Counted from the first letter of the stretch, positions 19,483-28,460 are shown. The stretch: DNA of 64,000 bases from an uncultured Dongia sp. (GCF_936916975.1 NZ_CAKZGO010000007.1:124001-188000), one strand, 5' to 3'. The notes: generated by a model not told the origin, from the letters alone. Numbers and translations: made by a program.

Positions 19483-21134
19483 ACCCGGTCTGCTGCATCG
19501 ACCCACAAGGCTTGATGCGTGATGGCGAGGATTGAGCGACTGCCGGTCAGCGCACGCGCCGCGCGGCTGATCTCACGTGCGGTCTTGTGATCGAGCGCGC
19601 TGGTCGCCTCATCCAATATCAAAAGTTTGGGATCGCCGATCAGGGCGCGGGCGATGGCGAGACGCTGCCGCTGGCCGCCGGACAGAAGGCTGCCGCGTAC
19701 GCCGATCGTGAACGCCATTTCGCCTGGCAATTTGGACACGAAGCTCCAGGCGTCGGCGGATTTCAGCGCCGCTTCGACCTGGCCCGGCGAAATACTGGGA
19801 TCGCCCAATGTTACGTTATTGTGGATCGTATCGTTGAACAGGATGCTGTCCTGGGGAATGTAGCCGAGCTGGCGGCGCCATGCCGCCATATCCATATCGC
19901 CGATCGGCATGCCACCGATGCGAATCGTCCCCTCGGAAGCGATATGAAGACCGACGACAAGATCAGCGATCGTGGTCTTGCCGGCGCCTGACGGACCGAT
20001 CACCGTGGTGAGTTCACCTGCCGGCATCGTCAACTCGGCGTCGCGCATCACGCGCTTGCCGGGATAAGTGAAGCCGACATGGTCGAGCTCGATGGTGGCG
20101 GGCAGCGTCGGCAAAGTACCGGTGGCGAGGTGCTCGCGATTGCCGCGCACCTCCCGCAGCAATTGCTGGAGTTGCCAATAGGACGGCCGTTCCAGAATCA
20201 CGCGCTGATAATTGGAGCGTACGCTGCCGATGGCATCGGCCACGCGCTTGAGCAGGAGGGTCGAGCCCAGCATGACGCGTAGATCCATGCCCAGGACCGA
20301 ATGACCTATGTAGAGACCGCCCAGGATAAGAACCGTGAATAGCGGCTCCTGCACTGCTCTGACGGCACTGGTGCTGTAGGTTTCAGCCTGTGTTGCGCGG
20401 CGCAAACGGTCGACATGGACGGCGAAGGTATGGCCAATGAAGCCGTGTCGGTTCATCGCCTTCAGCGCCTTCACATTGGTCAGGGCGTCGGTGACAGAAT
20501 GCAGCAATGCAAGGTTATGCTTGGACTTGCCGCGGCCAGCCTTCTTGGCCATACGCATATAGCGCCCCACGCCCATCCACAGCACCACCGAGACACAAAT
20601 GGCGCCGAGGAAGAACGGCCATGACACAAAGAGAGCCATGGTCATCAGCACGGCGGTCTGCACCAATCCCGCAAGGCACAGGCCCGCAGATTTGAAGGCG
20701 ACGGCGGCACGATCGGCGTCGGAATTGATGGCAGCAGTATAGCGCGCCACCGGCTGTGCCACGAAGTAGCTCCACTTGGCGTGCACCAGGGCATCGATCA
20801 ATTGCAGTCGAACGTTGATGCCGAAATTGGCGACCGACCGGCCGACGAAGACCGAGCCGGCGGTACCGAATACAAAGGACAACGTCGCCGCGCCGATGAC
20901 CACCAGCAGCAGGACTTCGATGGTCAGTGGCAATCCCGCTTGTGCCAGGCCCCATTGAATATACTCATCGATGACGTGGCTCTTGGAGTGGGTCTCGCCC
21001 CCGATCAGGCCGATGATTGGCCACAGGGTCGCAATGCCGATAATCTCGACCACGCCGGAAACCAGCAGCGCCGCCAGGATCGTGATCTGCAGGCGCCAGC
21101 CGGTATCAAAGAAAATTCGAAAAACGTCTCGCAC
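19431..21134 (-). CDS. ABC exporter, fused membrane and ATPase domains (copy B)
   Basis: About 567 residues from a GTG four bases after the stop of the gene at 21139. The open frame extends to 21356, but that part overlaps the neighbouring gene and lacks exporter sequence. Six membrane spans are followed by Walker A GPSGAGKTT, Q-loop YIPQD, signature LSGGQRQR, Walker B LLILDEATSALD and H-loop ITHQ. The ATPase part shares GDPxIS and other blocks with copy A. It is the last gene of a minus-strand operon with two unknown proteins. It could pair with copy A as a heterodimer, or work as its own homodimer. Confidence 0.9.
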   Translation of the reverse strand: MRDVFRIFFDTGWRLQITILAALLVSGVVEIIGIATLWPIIGLIGGETHSKSHVIDEYIQWGLAQAGLPLTIEVLLLVVIGAATLSFVFGTAGSVFVGRSVANFGINVRLQLIDALVHAKWSYFVAQPVARYTAAINSDADRAAVAFKSAGLCLAGLVQTAVLMTMALFVSWPFFLGAICVSVVLWMGVGRYMRMAKKAGRGKSKHNLALLHSVTDALTNVKALKAMNRHGFIGHTFAVHVDRLRRATQAETYSTSAVRAVQEPLFTVLILGGLYIGHSVLGMDLRVMLGSTLLLKRVADAIGSVRSNYQRVILERPSYWQLQQLLREVRGNREHLATGTLPTLPATIELDHVGFTYPGKRVMRDAELTMPAGELTTVIGPSGAGKTTIADLVVGLHIASEGTIRIGGMPIGDMDMAAWRRQLGYIPQDSILFNDTIHNNVTLGDPSISPGQVEAALKSADAWSFVSKLPGEMAFTIGVRGSLLSGGQRQRLAIARALIGDPKLLILDEATSALDHKTAREISRAARALTGSRSILAITHQALWVDAADRVYEIRDGKVTIAPVVEA

Positions 21135-21138
21135 AGAG

Positions 21139-21816
21139 TCAACTCGTCGCTGATTTGATGGCCCGTTGCAGCGCGCCCGGGGCATCGCCCCCGGCGGCCT
21201 TGACGGCGGATTTTGCAAAAGCCCGGTCGATATGGGTAATCCGTGCCGAAACACTTGGCAACTCAAGTATTTGCGCGGCAGCCATCCGATGGGTCCCGCG
21301 CCGGATATGGATAATCTCGCCATCCGCCCCGAGGCCAAGGCAAATCTCGTCGTCACCGCTGTAGCGGTAGCCGTCCCGCTCCATTGACCGATAGAGGTCG
21401 AGATAGATCCGGCAATAAGCGTCGATGCTGGACTCGCTGTTAAAGACCCGGCCGCGGCCTTCGACCGGGCGGCCAGCCAGCCAGCTTGCCTTCAGCCACT
21501 GGTAAAGCCGTGTCGCGGGCAGATTGTCGCCGTGCCGGGCGATATCCGACATGTCCGTGAAGGTGTAGAGGTCTTCGATCGGCTCTGATGGCAGGGCACC
21601 AAGCCCGTCGACCAGGAACCTGTCCTTGAGCGGCGCCACCGCCTTTGCAACCAACTTGCGTCGGATACGCCTGGGATCGACCGATACGCTCAGGGCCGCA
21701 CCTAGCTCGCGCTCTGCGGCCGCACCGTAATTCCAGGCGGGATTATCGAGCGACGTCCAGAATTTGATCGTGACCGGGGCGAGGACGCGCCCAACCCCCT
21801 CCCCCCATATGGCCAT
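21139..21816 (-). CDS. Uncharacterized protein with a ParB/sulfiredoxin-like GTHR motif
   Basis: 225 residues. Not recognised as a named family. The segment LGADGEIIHIRRGTHRMAAA near residues 165-185 resembles the G-x-H-R-x-x-A core of ParB/Srx-like domains, sometimes found in polysaccharide-cluster proteins. The N-terminal part is rich in basic residues (RRIRRKLVAKAV). There is no signal peptide or membrane span. It sits between the 663-residue unknown gene (6 bases upstream) and the ABC exporter (4 bases downstream), so the three are almost certainly co-transcribed and functionally linked. Function unknown. Confidence 0.7.
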   Translation of the reverse strand: MAIWGEGVGRVLAPVTIKFWTSLDNPAWNYGAAAERELGAALSVSVDPRRIRRKLVAKAVAPLKDRFLVDGLGALPSEPIEDLYTFTDMSDIARHGDNLPATRLYQWLKASWLAGRPVEGRGRVFNSESSIDAYCRIYLDLYRSMERDGYRYSGDDEICLGLGADGEIIHIRRGTHRMAAAQILELPSVSARITHIDRAFAKSAVKAAGGDAPGALQRAIKSATS

Positions 21817-21822
21817 ACCGGC

Positions 21823-23814
21823 TCAGTACCCCCACAGATGCTGCAGGCCGACAGCACCTTGCGGCGACAGGCCGAGCACATGTGCAGTCAGATCGGCGTC
21901 GGCCGATTTTACCTGCAGGGCGGCAATGCCGGTCGGGCCGACATGCTGCTTCAATGTGGGCAACACGTCGTCGAGCCACACGATCTCAGCACCGAAGGCT
22001 GGCAATGTCAGCGCATGGCTGAGACGGTCGCCGGCATGATTGATCGCCGAAATCTCGATCTTCGCCGGCATGCTGTAATTGAGATTGCCGCTGGCGTTGG
22101 CCACGAACACGCCGGTCCTGAAGCCGTCCCGTGTCCGCACGCGGCCGATCACGTTGGTGCGCCCCATGATGCCGATCGACGGGTGCAGCCAATGCGGCAA
22201 GGTGGGGATATCGGTGCCAACATTGCGCCAGGAAGACTGGAACTCGGTGAAATCCTGATCGCCGGTGACGCGGTGGCGCACAGCCATGTCCGAGGTCGTC
22301 ACCAAGCGCTGCGGCGCCAAGCCGATCTTGAGGTGGTCCGGACAGACCAGCGCCATCGTGATCTCAGCTTTGCGCGGATGGGAGAAACCGGCGAGCACCT
22401 CATCCACGAAAGCCGGCCCGACAAAATCTTTGCGGTAGCGCATCTCGCCCACGAAGCCCCCAGCTCGGTCGTAGAAACGCAGCCAGTAATCATCGAACGG
22501 CGGATTGGAAGCATCGAAGTTGAAGCCGAAGGACAGCGGGTTGTTGGCATTTGTCACGGGCAGGCAGCAGGCGTGAATCATGAAGCCGGCCTTGATCGCC
22601 GTTTCAACGATGGCCCGCTCTTCCGGCTTGAACAGGATGTCGTCGCGGTTGTCGACGCCGACGCGGCAAAGATGATTGGCGGCGATCGAGGCGACCTTGC
22701 CCGGCTGTTGCGAAAAGCCCTGATCAAGCGCGTACCAGAAGGATGTGCCATATCCTGCATAGGATGCTGCGAAATAGGTGCGGTCTGTCGATGGCGTGCC
22801 GCTGCGCTTGAAATGCACCTCCTCGACCGGGCGTTGCCGCGCGCGTTTGATCGCCGATTTATTGGCGCCGGTGCCGATCTTGACCTCATCGTCACTGCCC
22901 ATGTCGAGATCGTAGTTGGGCACGGTCATCACGACTTCGCCATTGCGCACGACGGAATCGATGAGGCGGAATGGTTGCACCTTGTTCGGGTTCTTGAAGA
23001 ACTGGTGAGAGCCATGAATGATCGTGAAGCTGTCTTTCCAGAAGACATCGCCGCAGACACGGAAGCGGTAGTGCCGCCCACGCGTGAGGAAGGGGTGTGC
23101 GACAAATACCTTCATGCAGACTGCGCCCTTCCGCTCGGGCATCAGTGTCTTGAGGTTGAGGTTAACCGACTGGCTCGGCCCCAGCACCAGATAGGACCGT
23201 CGGATTTCGCCCTCGGCGATGATCTCGAAGCGGAACTGAATCGGATCCTTGATGCCGAAGAATTCTTCGAAATGATTGAATGTCAGCGCATCGACATCGT
23301 CGATCTCAAGCGGGATCGCAGCTGTCCCTGCACAGAACTCCCAGTTCTGCGCTACCCAATGCACCGGCTTGGTCGGCGCGGTGGCCTGCATTAGGCGCAG
23401 GCTGTAGCGGAACTTGGTCGCAACATCAGGGCCGCCAGCGACGACAGCATCACAATCGCTGATGGTGTCGGCCGTAACCGGCTTCGCACCCTTGGGCTGA
23501 TCGCCAATAATGTCGGTCGACATCCAGACGGCCTCGATACCGGATGCTTCGACACGGAATGAGTCGTAGAACGCCTGGTCGCCATAGACCCCGACACGGC
23601 GTGCGCCATCGGCCCGCAACAGGCGCAGGACATCGGCGATCGATTGGCTGACCTTAGTCTTGGTATCGGTAACCGGCGCGCTGGGCGGCGTACCTGCCTT
23701 GAACTTCTTTTTCTTGTTCTTCGTCTTCGGCAGAAGCCAGTCAAACAGGCCCGGCTTGCTCTCCTTGGCACCGGAACGATGTGCCGCCGACAGTTCCAGA
23801 TCCGAGGTCTTCAT
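21823..23814 (-). CDS. Large uncharacterized protein, first gene of the ABC-exporter operon
   Basis: 663 residues with no family I recognise. The N-terminus has a Lys-rich stretch (KTKNKKKKFK). Residues about 60-150 look like a Rossmann-type alpha/beta segment (VGVYGDQAFYDSF, DAVVAGGPDVA). The rest appears beta-rich, with many aromatic residues and short strands, as in carbohydrate-binding or jelly-roll modules. There is no signal peptide and no membrane span. The gene starts a three-gene minus-strand operon with the GTHR protein and exporter copy B, and is divergent from the acyl-AMP ligase that opens the sphingolipid locus. A role in making or modifying an exported glycan is only a guess. 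Confidence 0.7.
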   Translation of the reverse strand: MKTSDLELSAAHRSGAKESKPGLFDWLLPKTKNKKKKFKAGTPPSAPVTDTKTKVSQSIADVLRLLRADGARRVGVYGDQAFYDSFRVEASGIEAVWMSTDIIGDQPKGAKPVTADTISDCDAVVAGGPDVATKFRYSLRLMQATAPTKPVHWVAQNWEFCAGTAAIPLEIDDVDALTFNHFEEFFGIKDPIQFRFEIIAEGEIRRSYLVLGPSQSVNLNLKTLMPERKGAVCMKVFVAHPFLTRGRHYRFRVCGDVFWKDSFTIIHGSHQFFKNPNKVQPFRLIDSVVRNGEVVMTVPNYDLDMGSDDEVKIGTGANKSAIKRARQRPVEEVHFKRSGTPSTDRTYFAASYAGYGTSFWYALDQGFSQQPGKVASIAANHLCRVGVDNRDDILFKPEERAIVETAIKAGFMIHACCLPVTNANNPLSFGFNFDASNPPFDDYWLRFYDRAGGFVGEMRYRKDFVGPAFVDEVLAGFSHPRKAEITMALVCPDHLKIGLAPQRLVTTSDMAVRHRVTGDQDFTEFQSSWRNVGTDIPTLPHWLHPSIGIMGRTNVIGRVRTRDGFRTGVFVANASGNLNYSMPAKIEISAINHAGDRLSHALTLPAFGAEIVWLDDVLPTLKQHVGPTGIAALQVKSADADLTAHVLGLSPQGAVGLQHLWGY

Positions 23815-24012
23815 TAGGTAACTTCCCTAAAACTGAGGCGCTCCACCCATCGTCCACGTCGGGCGCCGAATGTGCAATGCCTTGTCCGCGGTCCGGACAT
23901 TTGCTATGGACCGCGAAATCCTAGGCGTCGCCAGACTATCGCGCAATTCATCCGACTGCGACCTAAGGTCCCACGAAACCTAGATTTATTCTACAATTTT
24001 AGCCCAGTGCAG

Positions 24013-25752
24013 ATGACCTCAAAACCGACCGCGACCACAAATTCCGGCCTGAAACATCGCCGCAGCACGTTTGAAACGCTGTGGGAGGCGCTGGATTATG
24101 CTGCCGGCGGCGTGACCGGGTTGAATTTCTACACGGCCAAGGGCGACCTGGCCAATGTGCTCACCTACGCCGAATTGCGCGATCGGGCCCGCGATCTGGC
24201 GCAGCGATTCGCCGGATTGGGCTTGGAGCGCGGATCGCGGATCGTGCTGATTGCCGACACCGATGCCGATTTCGTGACGGCTTTCTTTGCCACGCAATAT
24301 GCGGGATTGCTGCCCGTACCCGTGGCGGTCCCGACCAGCTTGGGTGGCCGCGAGGCTTATATCGCCCAGTTGCGCCAGCAGCTCACGGGTTGCGAGGCCA
24401 GTATTGCGATCGGACCAGAGGCTTTGATGGGCTTCCTCACCGAGGCCGCCGCCGGTCTCGACCATGTGCGCATGACGGGGACATTCGCCGATTTCATGGC
24501 GCTGCCCGCCAACAAGGCCGTGGTGCGCCCCTTCGCCGCCGATGAGCCCAGCTATCTGCAGTTTTCGTCCGGCTCGACGCGTTTCCCCAAAGGCATCGAG
24601 ATCCACCAGCGCGTGCTGATGGCCAATGCCCACGCCATCACCCATGACGGCCTGTCGATCATGGAGATCGATCGCTGTGCGTCCTGGCTGCCGTTTTATC
24701 ACGACATGGGTCTGGTGGGTTTCCTCCTGGTTCCGGTCACGGGACAGATCTCAATTGACTACATTGCCACGCGTGACTTCGCGCGCCGGCCTTTGACTTG
24801 GCTGAAGCTGATCTCCGAAAACCGAGGCACCCTCGCCTATTCGCCGACCTTCGGCTACGAGCTGTGCGTCAAACGGATGCGCGGTGACACCGATTTTGCC
24901 GGCGATCTTTCGAGCTGGCGTGGCGCCGGCATCGGCGGCGACATGGTGCAGGACACGATTTTGCACCGCTTCAGCGATACATTTGCTCCGTTCGGCTTCC
25001 AGCACAAAGCCTTCGTGCCAAGCTACGGCATGGCCGAAACCACGCTGGCCATGAGCTTTGCGCCGCTCGACGTCGACTACACAGTCGATCACGTTGATCG
25101 TGCTGCACTCGAAAATCAGAGCGCCGAACCGACCGCGCCGGGCAAGTCCGCCCGCGCCTTGGTTGCCTGCGGCCCCGCTCTGCCGGGTCATGCCTTCGAG
25201 GTGCGCGACGAGGCCGGCAAGGCGCTGCCGGAACGCCGCATCGGGCGCATCTTCTTCAAAGGCCCCAGCGTCATGACCGGCTATTTCCGCCAGCCGGAAC
25301 TGACCGCCGAGGCATTGAGCAGCGACGGTTGGCTTGATACTGGCGACCTCGGCTATCTGCTCAAGGGCGAGATCGTCATCACCGGCCGCGCCAAGGATCT
25401 GATCATCATCAACGGCCGCAACATCTGGCCGCAGGATCTGGAATGGACTGCGGAAACGCTGCCGGACTTGCGCCGGGGCGACGCCGCCGCCTTCTCGATC
25501 GTCGGCGACGACGAGCAGGAGCAGGTCGTGGTGCTGGTGCAGTGCCGCCTGGCCGACCTCGCTGCGCGCACCAAGCTGAAGCAGGACGTGGCCGGACTCC
25601 TGCAGCGCGCGATGAGTGTCGAGGCGCGCGTCGAGCTCGTGCCGCCCAAGGGCCTGCCGCAGACCTCCTCTGGCAAGCTCTCCCGCGCGAAGGCCAAGGC
25701 CAATTACCAGCAAGGCGTCTATGCCGATGCCGATCTCGGCATCAGTGCTTAA
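24013..25752 (+). CDS. Fatty acyl-AMP ligase / acyl-ACP synthetase of sphingolipid synthesis
   Basis: About 579 residues from ATG 24013; GTG at 24007 is an alternative. It is an ANL-superfamily adenylating enzyme that activates a fatty acid with ATP and, by context, loads the dedicated ACP two genes downstream. Motif A3 is S185-S-G-S-T-R-F-P-K-G, a variant with Arg after the Thr. The A8 hinge is ITGRAKDLIIINGRNIWPQDLEW, and the C-terminal catalytic Lys is in TSSGKLSR. The sequence style (PVPVAVPTSLGGRE; WLPFYHDMGLVG) is that of fatty-acyl-AMP ligases rather than CoA ligases. As I recall, the Caulobacter ceramide locus has an acyl-ACP synthetase in the same position next to cerR, acp and spt. 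Confidence 0.9.
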   Translation: MTSKPTATTNSGLKHRRSTFETLWEALDYAAGGVTGLNFYTAKGDLANVLTYAELRDRARDLAQRFAGLGLERGSRIVLIADTDADFVTAFFATQYAGLLPVPVAVPTSLGGREAYIAQLRQQLTGCEASIAIGPEALMGFLTEAAAGLDHVRMTGTFADFMALPANKAVVRPFAADEPSYLQFSSGSTRFPKGIEIHQRVLMANAHAITHDGLSIMEIDRCASWLPFYHDMGLVGFLLVPVTGQISIDYIATRDFARRPLTWLKLISENRGTLAYSPTFGYELCVKRMRGDTDFAGDLSSWRGAGIGGDMVQDTILHRFSDTFAPFGFQHKAFVPSYGMAETTLAMSFAPLDVDYTVDHVDRAALENQSAEPTAPGKSARALVACGPALPGHAFEVRDEAGKALPERRIGRIFFKGPSVMTGYFRQPELTAEALSSDGWLDTGDLGYLLKGEIVITGRAKDLIIINGRNIWPQDLEWTAETLPDLRRGDAAAFSIVGDDEQEQVVVLVQCRLADLAARTKLKQDVAGLLQRAMSVEARVELVPPKGLPQTSSGKLSRAKAKANYQQGVYADADLGISA

Positions 25753-25773
25753 CCGCCCCCTGGTCGCCCACTG

Positions 25774-26721
25774 ATGCCAGGGATCGTTGCCCTGACCGGC
25801 GCCACAGGCTTCGTCGGCGCCGCGACCGTCCATCATCTAGCGCAAGCTGGCTGGCGCGTGCGCATCCTCACCCGGCGCATGCCGCAAGCAGCATTGATGC
25901 CGGATCACCGGATTGATGTCGTGCTCGGCGACCTGGATGACCGCGCCAGCCTGGAACGGCTGGTCACCGGCTGTGATGCCATCGTCCACAGTGCCGGCCT
26001 GGTCCGCGCACTGACACCGCTTGAATTCTTCCGGGTCAATGAACAGGGCACGGCCCATCTCCTGGAAGCAGCAGCGACGGCAGCACCCACGGCCCGCTTC
26101 GTCCATATCTCGTCTCTGGCCGCCCGCGAACCACAGCTTTCCCCCTACGCCTCCAGCAAGCATGCGGCTGAGGCCAAGCTTGCTGCGCTGGCCGGCGCGC
26201 GGGACTGGATCGCCCTGCGCCCGCCCGCTGTCTACGGTCCCGGCGACCATGAACTGCTGCTGCTGTTCAAGGCAGCCAAGCTCGGCCTCCTCGCTTACCC
26301 GGCCGAATTGGGTGCCCGGGTGTCCACGATTCACGTCGAAGATCTGGCAGCTGCGGTGGTCAAATTCTGTGAGAATGCTAATTATTCTCACAGAATTATT
26401 GAGCTGGATGACGAGAAATCCGGCGGTCATGACTGGCCCGAAATTGTCCGGATCCTGGGGCAGTGCTTTGGCCGCCAACCACTCGCATGGCGCTTGCCCA
26501 GGCCCCTGATGACGCCGATTGCCGCGGCGGTGACACTGTTCTCCAACCTTTCAGGCCGCCCGCAGGTGCTCTCAACGCACAAGTTGGGGGAGCTTTATCA
26601 CCCCGACTGGGTCGCAAAAGGGCCGAAACTGTCCAGCATGGTTAATTGGGCGCCGCGCTTCGACCTCGCCAAGGGCTTTGCCGACACCCTGCGCTGGTAC
26701 CGCTCGCAATCTCTTTTGTGA
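25774..26721 (+). CDS. cerR: NAD(P)-dependent SDR, ceramide reductase CerR-like
   Basis: 315 residues of the extended SDR (epimerase/dehydratase) type. Nucleotide binding is shown by GATGFVG (residues 9-15), and catalysis by Ser113/114 with Y125-x3-K129. In Caulobacter a protein of this type in the same cluster reduces the 3-keto group of the N-acylated base to give dihydroceramide; the assignment here rests on family plus position between the acyl ligase and the ACP/spt pair. It begins 21 bases after the ligase stop. The coding sequence contains a striking perfect 14-base inverted repeat at 26363-26397. A generic NDP-sugar epimerase is the alternative but fits the context poorly. Confidence 0.85.
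   Translation: MPGIVALTGATGFVGAATVHHLAQAGWRVRILTRRMPQAALMPDHRIDVVLGDLDDRASLERLVTGCDAIVHSAGLVRALTPLEFFRVNEQGTAHLLEAAATAAPTARFVHISSLAAREPQLSPYASSKHAAEAKLAALAGARDWIALRPPAVYGPGDHELLLLFKAAKLGLLAYPAELGARVSTIHVEDLAAAVVKFCENANYSHRIIELDDEKSGGHDWPEIVRILGQCFGRQPLAWRLPRPLMTPIAAAVTLFSNLSGRPQVLSTHKLGELYHPDWVAKGPKLSSMVNWAPRFDLAKGFADTLRWYRSQSLL
26363..26397. repeat. Perfect 14-bp inverted repeat inside cerR
   Basis: Arms AATTCTGTGAGAAT (26363-26376) and ATTCTCACAGAATT (26384-26397) are exact reverse complements around the spacer GCTAATT. The block is AT-rich within a GC-rich gene and encodes residues about 197-208. Confidence 0.9.
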
Positions 26722-26758
26722 GGTTAGATTCCTGTCCTAAGGACTTGGAATCGATGAC

Positions 26759-26777
26759 TTGTTACATACGGTAACAA
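26759..26777. promoter_or_regulatory. Operator-like dyad upstream of acp-spt
   Basis: TTGTTAC-ATACG-GTAACAA is a perfect 7-base inverted repeat in the AT-rich 142-base gap between cerR and the ACP gene. The size and symmetry fit a transcription-factor site; the factor is unknown. Confidence 0.4.
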
Positions 26778-26863
26778 TTCGTCATTTAACTTTAGCACCA
26801 AAATTTACGACAACCTCCTGGCAGAGATGCGGCGCGAGTCGTTCCCTGCCTAAGGGGTTCCCA

Positions 26864-27181
26864 TTGTTAACAGATTCGATAACAAGAAAAGATTGGTCCG
26901 ACATCGTGGCGGCTAGTGCAGCGCAGGTTTCCAGTTTCTCTCTCCATGACGTCGTGGCCGAAATTGCCACAGCGCTGGTGCCGTTCAAGAAGTCCGAGAT
27001 CGAGATCACGGCGACCACCGATATCTCCCGTGACCTCAACATGGACTCGCTCGCGGTGATGGATCTGCTGATGGAGCTCGAAGACAAATTCGATGTCTCC
27101 ATCCCACTCAACATGGTGCCGGAGATTTCAACGGTCGGCCAGCTTGCCCAGACCGTGATTGATTCGAAGAAGGGGGCGTAG
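26864..27181 (+). CDS. Dedicated acyl carrier protein for sphingolipid synthesis
   Basis: About 105 residues from a TTG that follows AAGGGG at a good distance; GTG at 26906 would give a shorter form, and a TTG at 26759 a longer one that runs through likely promoter DNA. The ACP fold is clear: acidic helices and the phosphopantetheine Ser62 in LNMDSLAVMDLLMELEDKFD. It ends two bases before spt, so the two are translated together. In the Caulobacter pathway a separate ACP of this kind carries the acyl chain that serine palmitoyltransferase condenses with serine. It is not the housekeeping AcpP, whose usual fab neighbours are absent. Confidence 0.88.
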   Translation: MLTDSITRKDWSDIVAASAAQVSSFSLHDVVAEIATALVPFKKSEIEITATTDISRDLNMDSLAVMDLLMELEDKFDVSIPLNMVPEISTVGQLAQTVIDSKKGA

Positions 27182-27183
27182 TT

Positions 27184-28404
27184 ATGGGGTTGATGGATCG
27201 TTTCAAGGCGCAGCGCGAATTGCATGCCGCCGTGAAGACCTGCGGTGCCGACCCGTTCGGCGTGAAGATGGACAAGATTCTGTCCTCCACCGAAGCCCTG
27301 GTCGAAGGCCGCCGCACCATCCTCTGCGGCTCCAACAACTATCTCGGCTTCACCTTCGATGCCGATTGCATCCAGGCTGCCAAGGACGCGCTTGATGCCT
27401 GCGGTACCGGCACGACCGGCTCGCGCATCGCCAACGGCTCCTACAACGATCACAAGGCCCTCGAAGCCGATCTCGCCGATTTCTATGGCAAGAAGCATTG
27501 CATGGTCTTCACGACCGGCTATCAGGCCAACCTCGGCGCCATCTCGACCCTCGCCGGCCCGGACGATTTCCTGATCATCGACGCCGACAGCCATGCCAGC
27601 ATCTACGATGCCTGCAAGCTGGGCTCGGCCACCGTGATCCGCTTCAAGCATAACGACCCGGCCGATCTTGATCGCCGCCTGGGCCGCCTGGCCGACCAGC
27701 CCGGCAACAAGATCGTCGTCGTCGAAGGCATCTATTCGATGCTGGGCGATCATGCCCCGCTCAAGGAATTCGTCGCCGTCAGCAAGAAGCACGGCGCCTA
27801 CATCCTGGTCGACGAAGCTCACTCGATGGGCGTCATGGGCAAGACCGGCCAAGGCGTCGTCGAACATGACGGCGTGCTCGATCAGGTCGATTTCATCACC
27901 GGCACGTTCTCGAAGAGCATGGGCGCCATCGGCGGCTTCCTGGTCTCGAACGATCCGGATTTCGAAATCCTGCGCGTTTCCTGCCGTCCCTACATGTTCA
28001 CGGCATCCTTGCCGCCGGCGACCGTCGCCTCGGTGCGCGTCTCACTGGCGAAGCTGCGCGCCAACCCGGGCCTGATGAACAAGCTCTGGGACAATGTCGA
28101 TACGCTTTACAACGGCGTCCAGGCTGCCGGGTTCTCTGTCGGCAAGCAAAAGGGCCCGGTTGTCGCCATTCATCTGACCGACCCGGCCATGGCGGCGCGT
28201 GCGTGGCGTGCCCTGCTGCTCAATGGTGTCTATGTGAATTTGGCCCTGCCGCCGGCGACGCCGTCGGGCACGGCGCTGCTGCGCTGCTCGGTTTCTGCCG
28301 CGCATAGCACGGAACAGCTTGAGACGGTCGTCTCGATCCTGAGCCAGATCGGCCGCGAAATCGGCATCCTCAAGAACGAGACCCGTGCCGTCGCTGCAGA
28401 ATAA
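27184..28404 (+). CDS. spt: Serine palmitoyltransferase
   Basis: 406 residues of the alpha-oxoamine synthase family. It condenses L-serine with an acyl thioester to 3-ketosphinganine, CO2 being released, using PLP. Visible features are SNNYLGF near residue 46, the GTGTTGSR block, DEAHSMGVMG with the PLP-binding Asp and His, and Schiff-base K244 in GTFSKSMGAIGG. Close relatives (KBL, AONS, ALAS) share these motifs. The call as spt rests on the adjacent ACP, acyl-ACP ligase and CerR, which form the bacterial ceramide set. It is followed by a strong terminator. Confidence 0.93.
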   Translation: MGLMDRFKAQRELHAAVKTCGADPFGVKMDKILSSTEALVEGRRTILCGSNNYLGFTFDADCIQAAKDALDACGTGTTGSRIANGSYNDHKALEADLADFYGKKHCMVFTTGYQANLGAISTLAGPDDFLIIDADSHASIYDACKLGSATVIRFKHNDPADLDRRLGRLADQPGNKIVVVEGIYSMLGDHAPLKEFVAVSKKHGAYILVDEAHSMGVMGKTGQGVVEHDGVLDQVDFITGTFSKSMGAIGGFLVSNDPDFEILRVSCRPYMFTASLPPATVASVRVSLAKLRANPGLMNKLWDNVDTLYNGVQAAGFSVGKQKGPVVAIHLTDPAMAARAWRALLLNGVYVNLALPPATPSGTALLRCSVSAAHSTEQLETVVSILSQIGREIGILKNETRAVAAE

Positions 28405-28431
28405 CAATTGACGTTGCGATGCCTGTCTAAC

Positions 28432-28460
28432 AGGGCCGGTGCCAACGCACCGGCCCTTTT
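28432..28460. terminator. Intrinsic terminator after spt
   Basis: Stem AGGGCCGGTGC / GCACCGGCCCT with loop CAAC, followed by a T-rich run. It separates spt from the convergent DinB-family gene and ends the acyl ligase-to-spt transcript. Confidence 0.9.

Noticed and set aside
21135-21356. N-terminal extension of ABC exporter copy B
   Set aside because: The extension overlaps the gene ending at 21139 and has no exporter-like sequence; the GTG at 21134 gives a normal membrane-domain start.
21838-23394. 518-codon open frame on the + strand
   Set aside because: Antisense to the 663-residue minus-strand gene, whose reading frame fits an operon with tight spacing. The + frame has atypical composition and no motif.
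24751-25836. 361-codon open frame on the - strand
   Set aside because: Antisense to the acyl-AMP ligase catalytic core.
26864-26900. Possible CtrA box (TTAA-N7-TTAAC) before acp
   Set aside because: TTAACAGATTCGATAAC is close only superficially; the spacing and second half do not fit.
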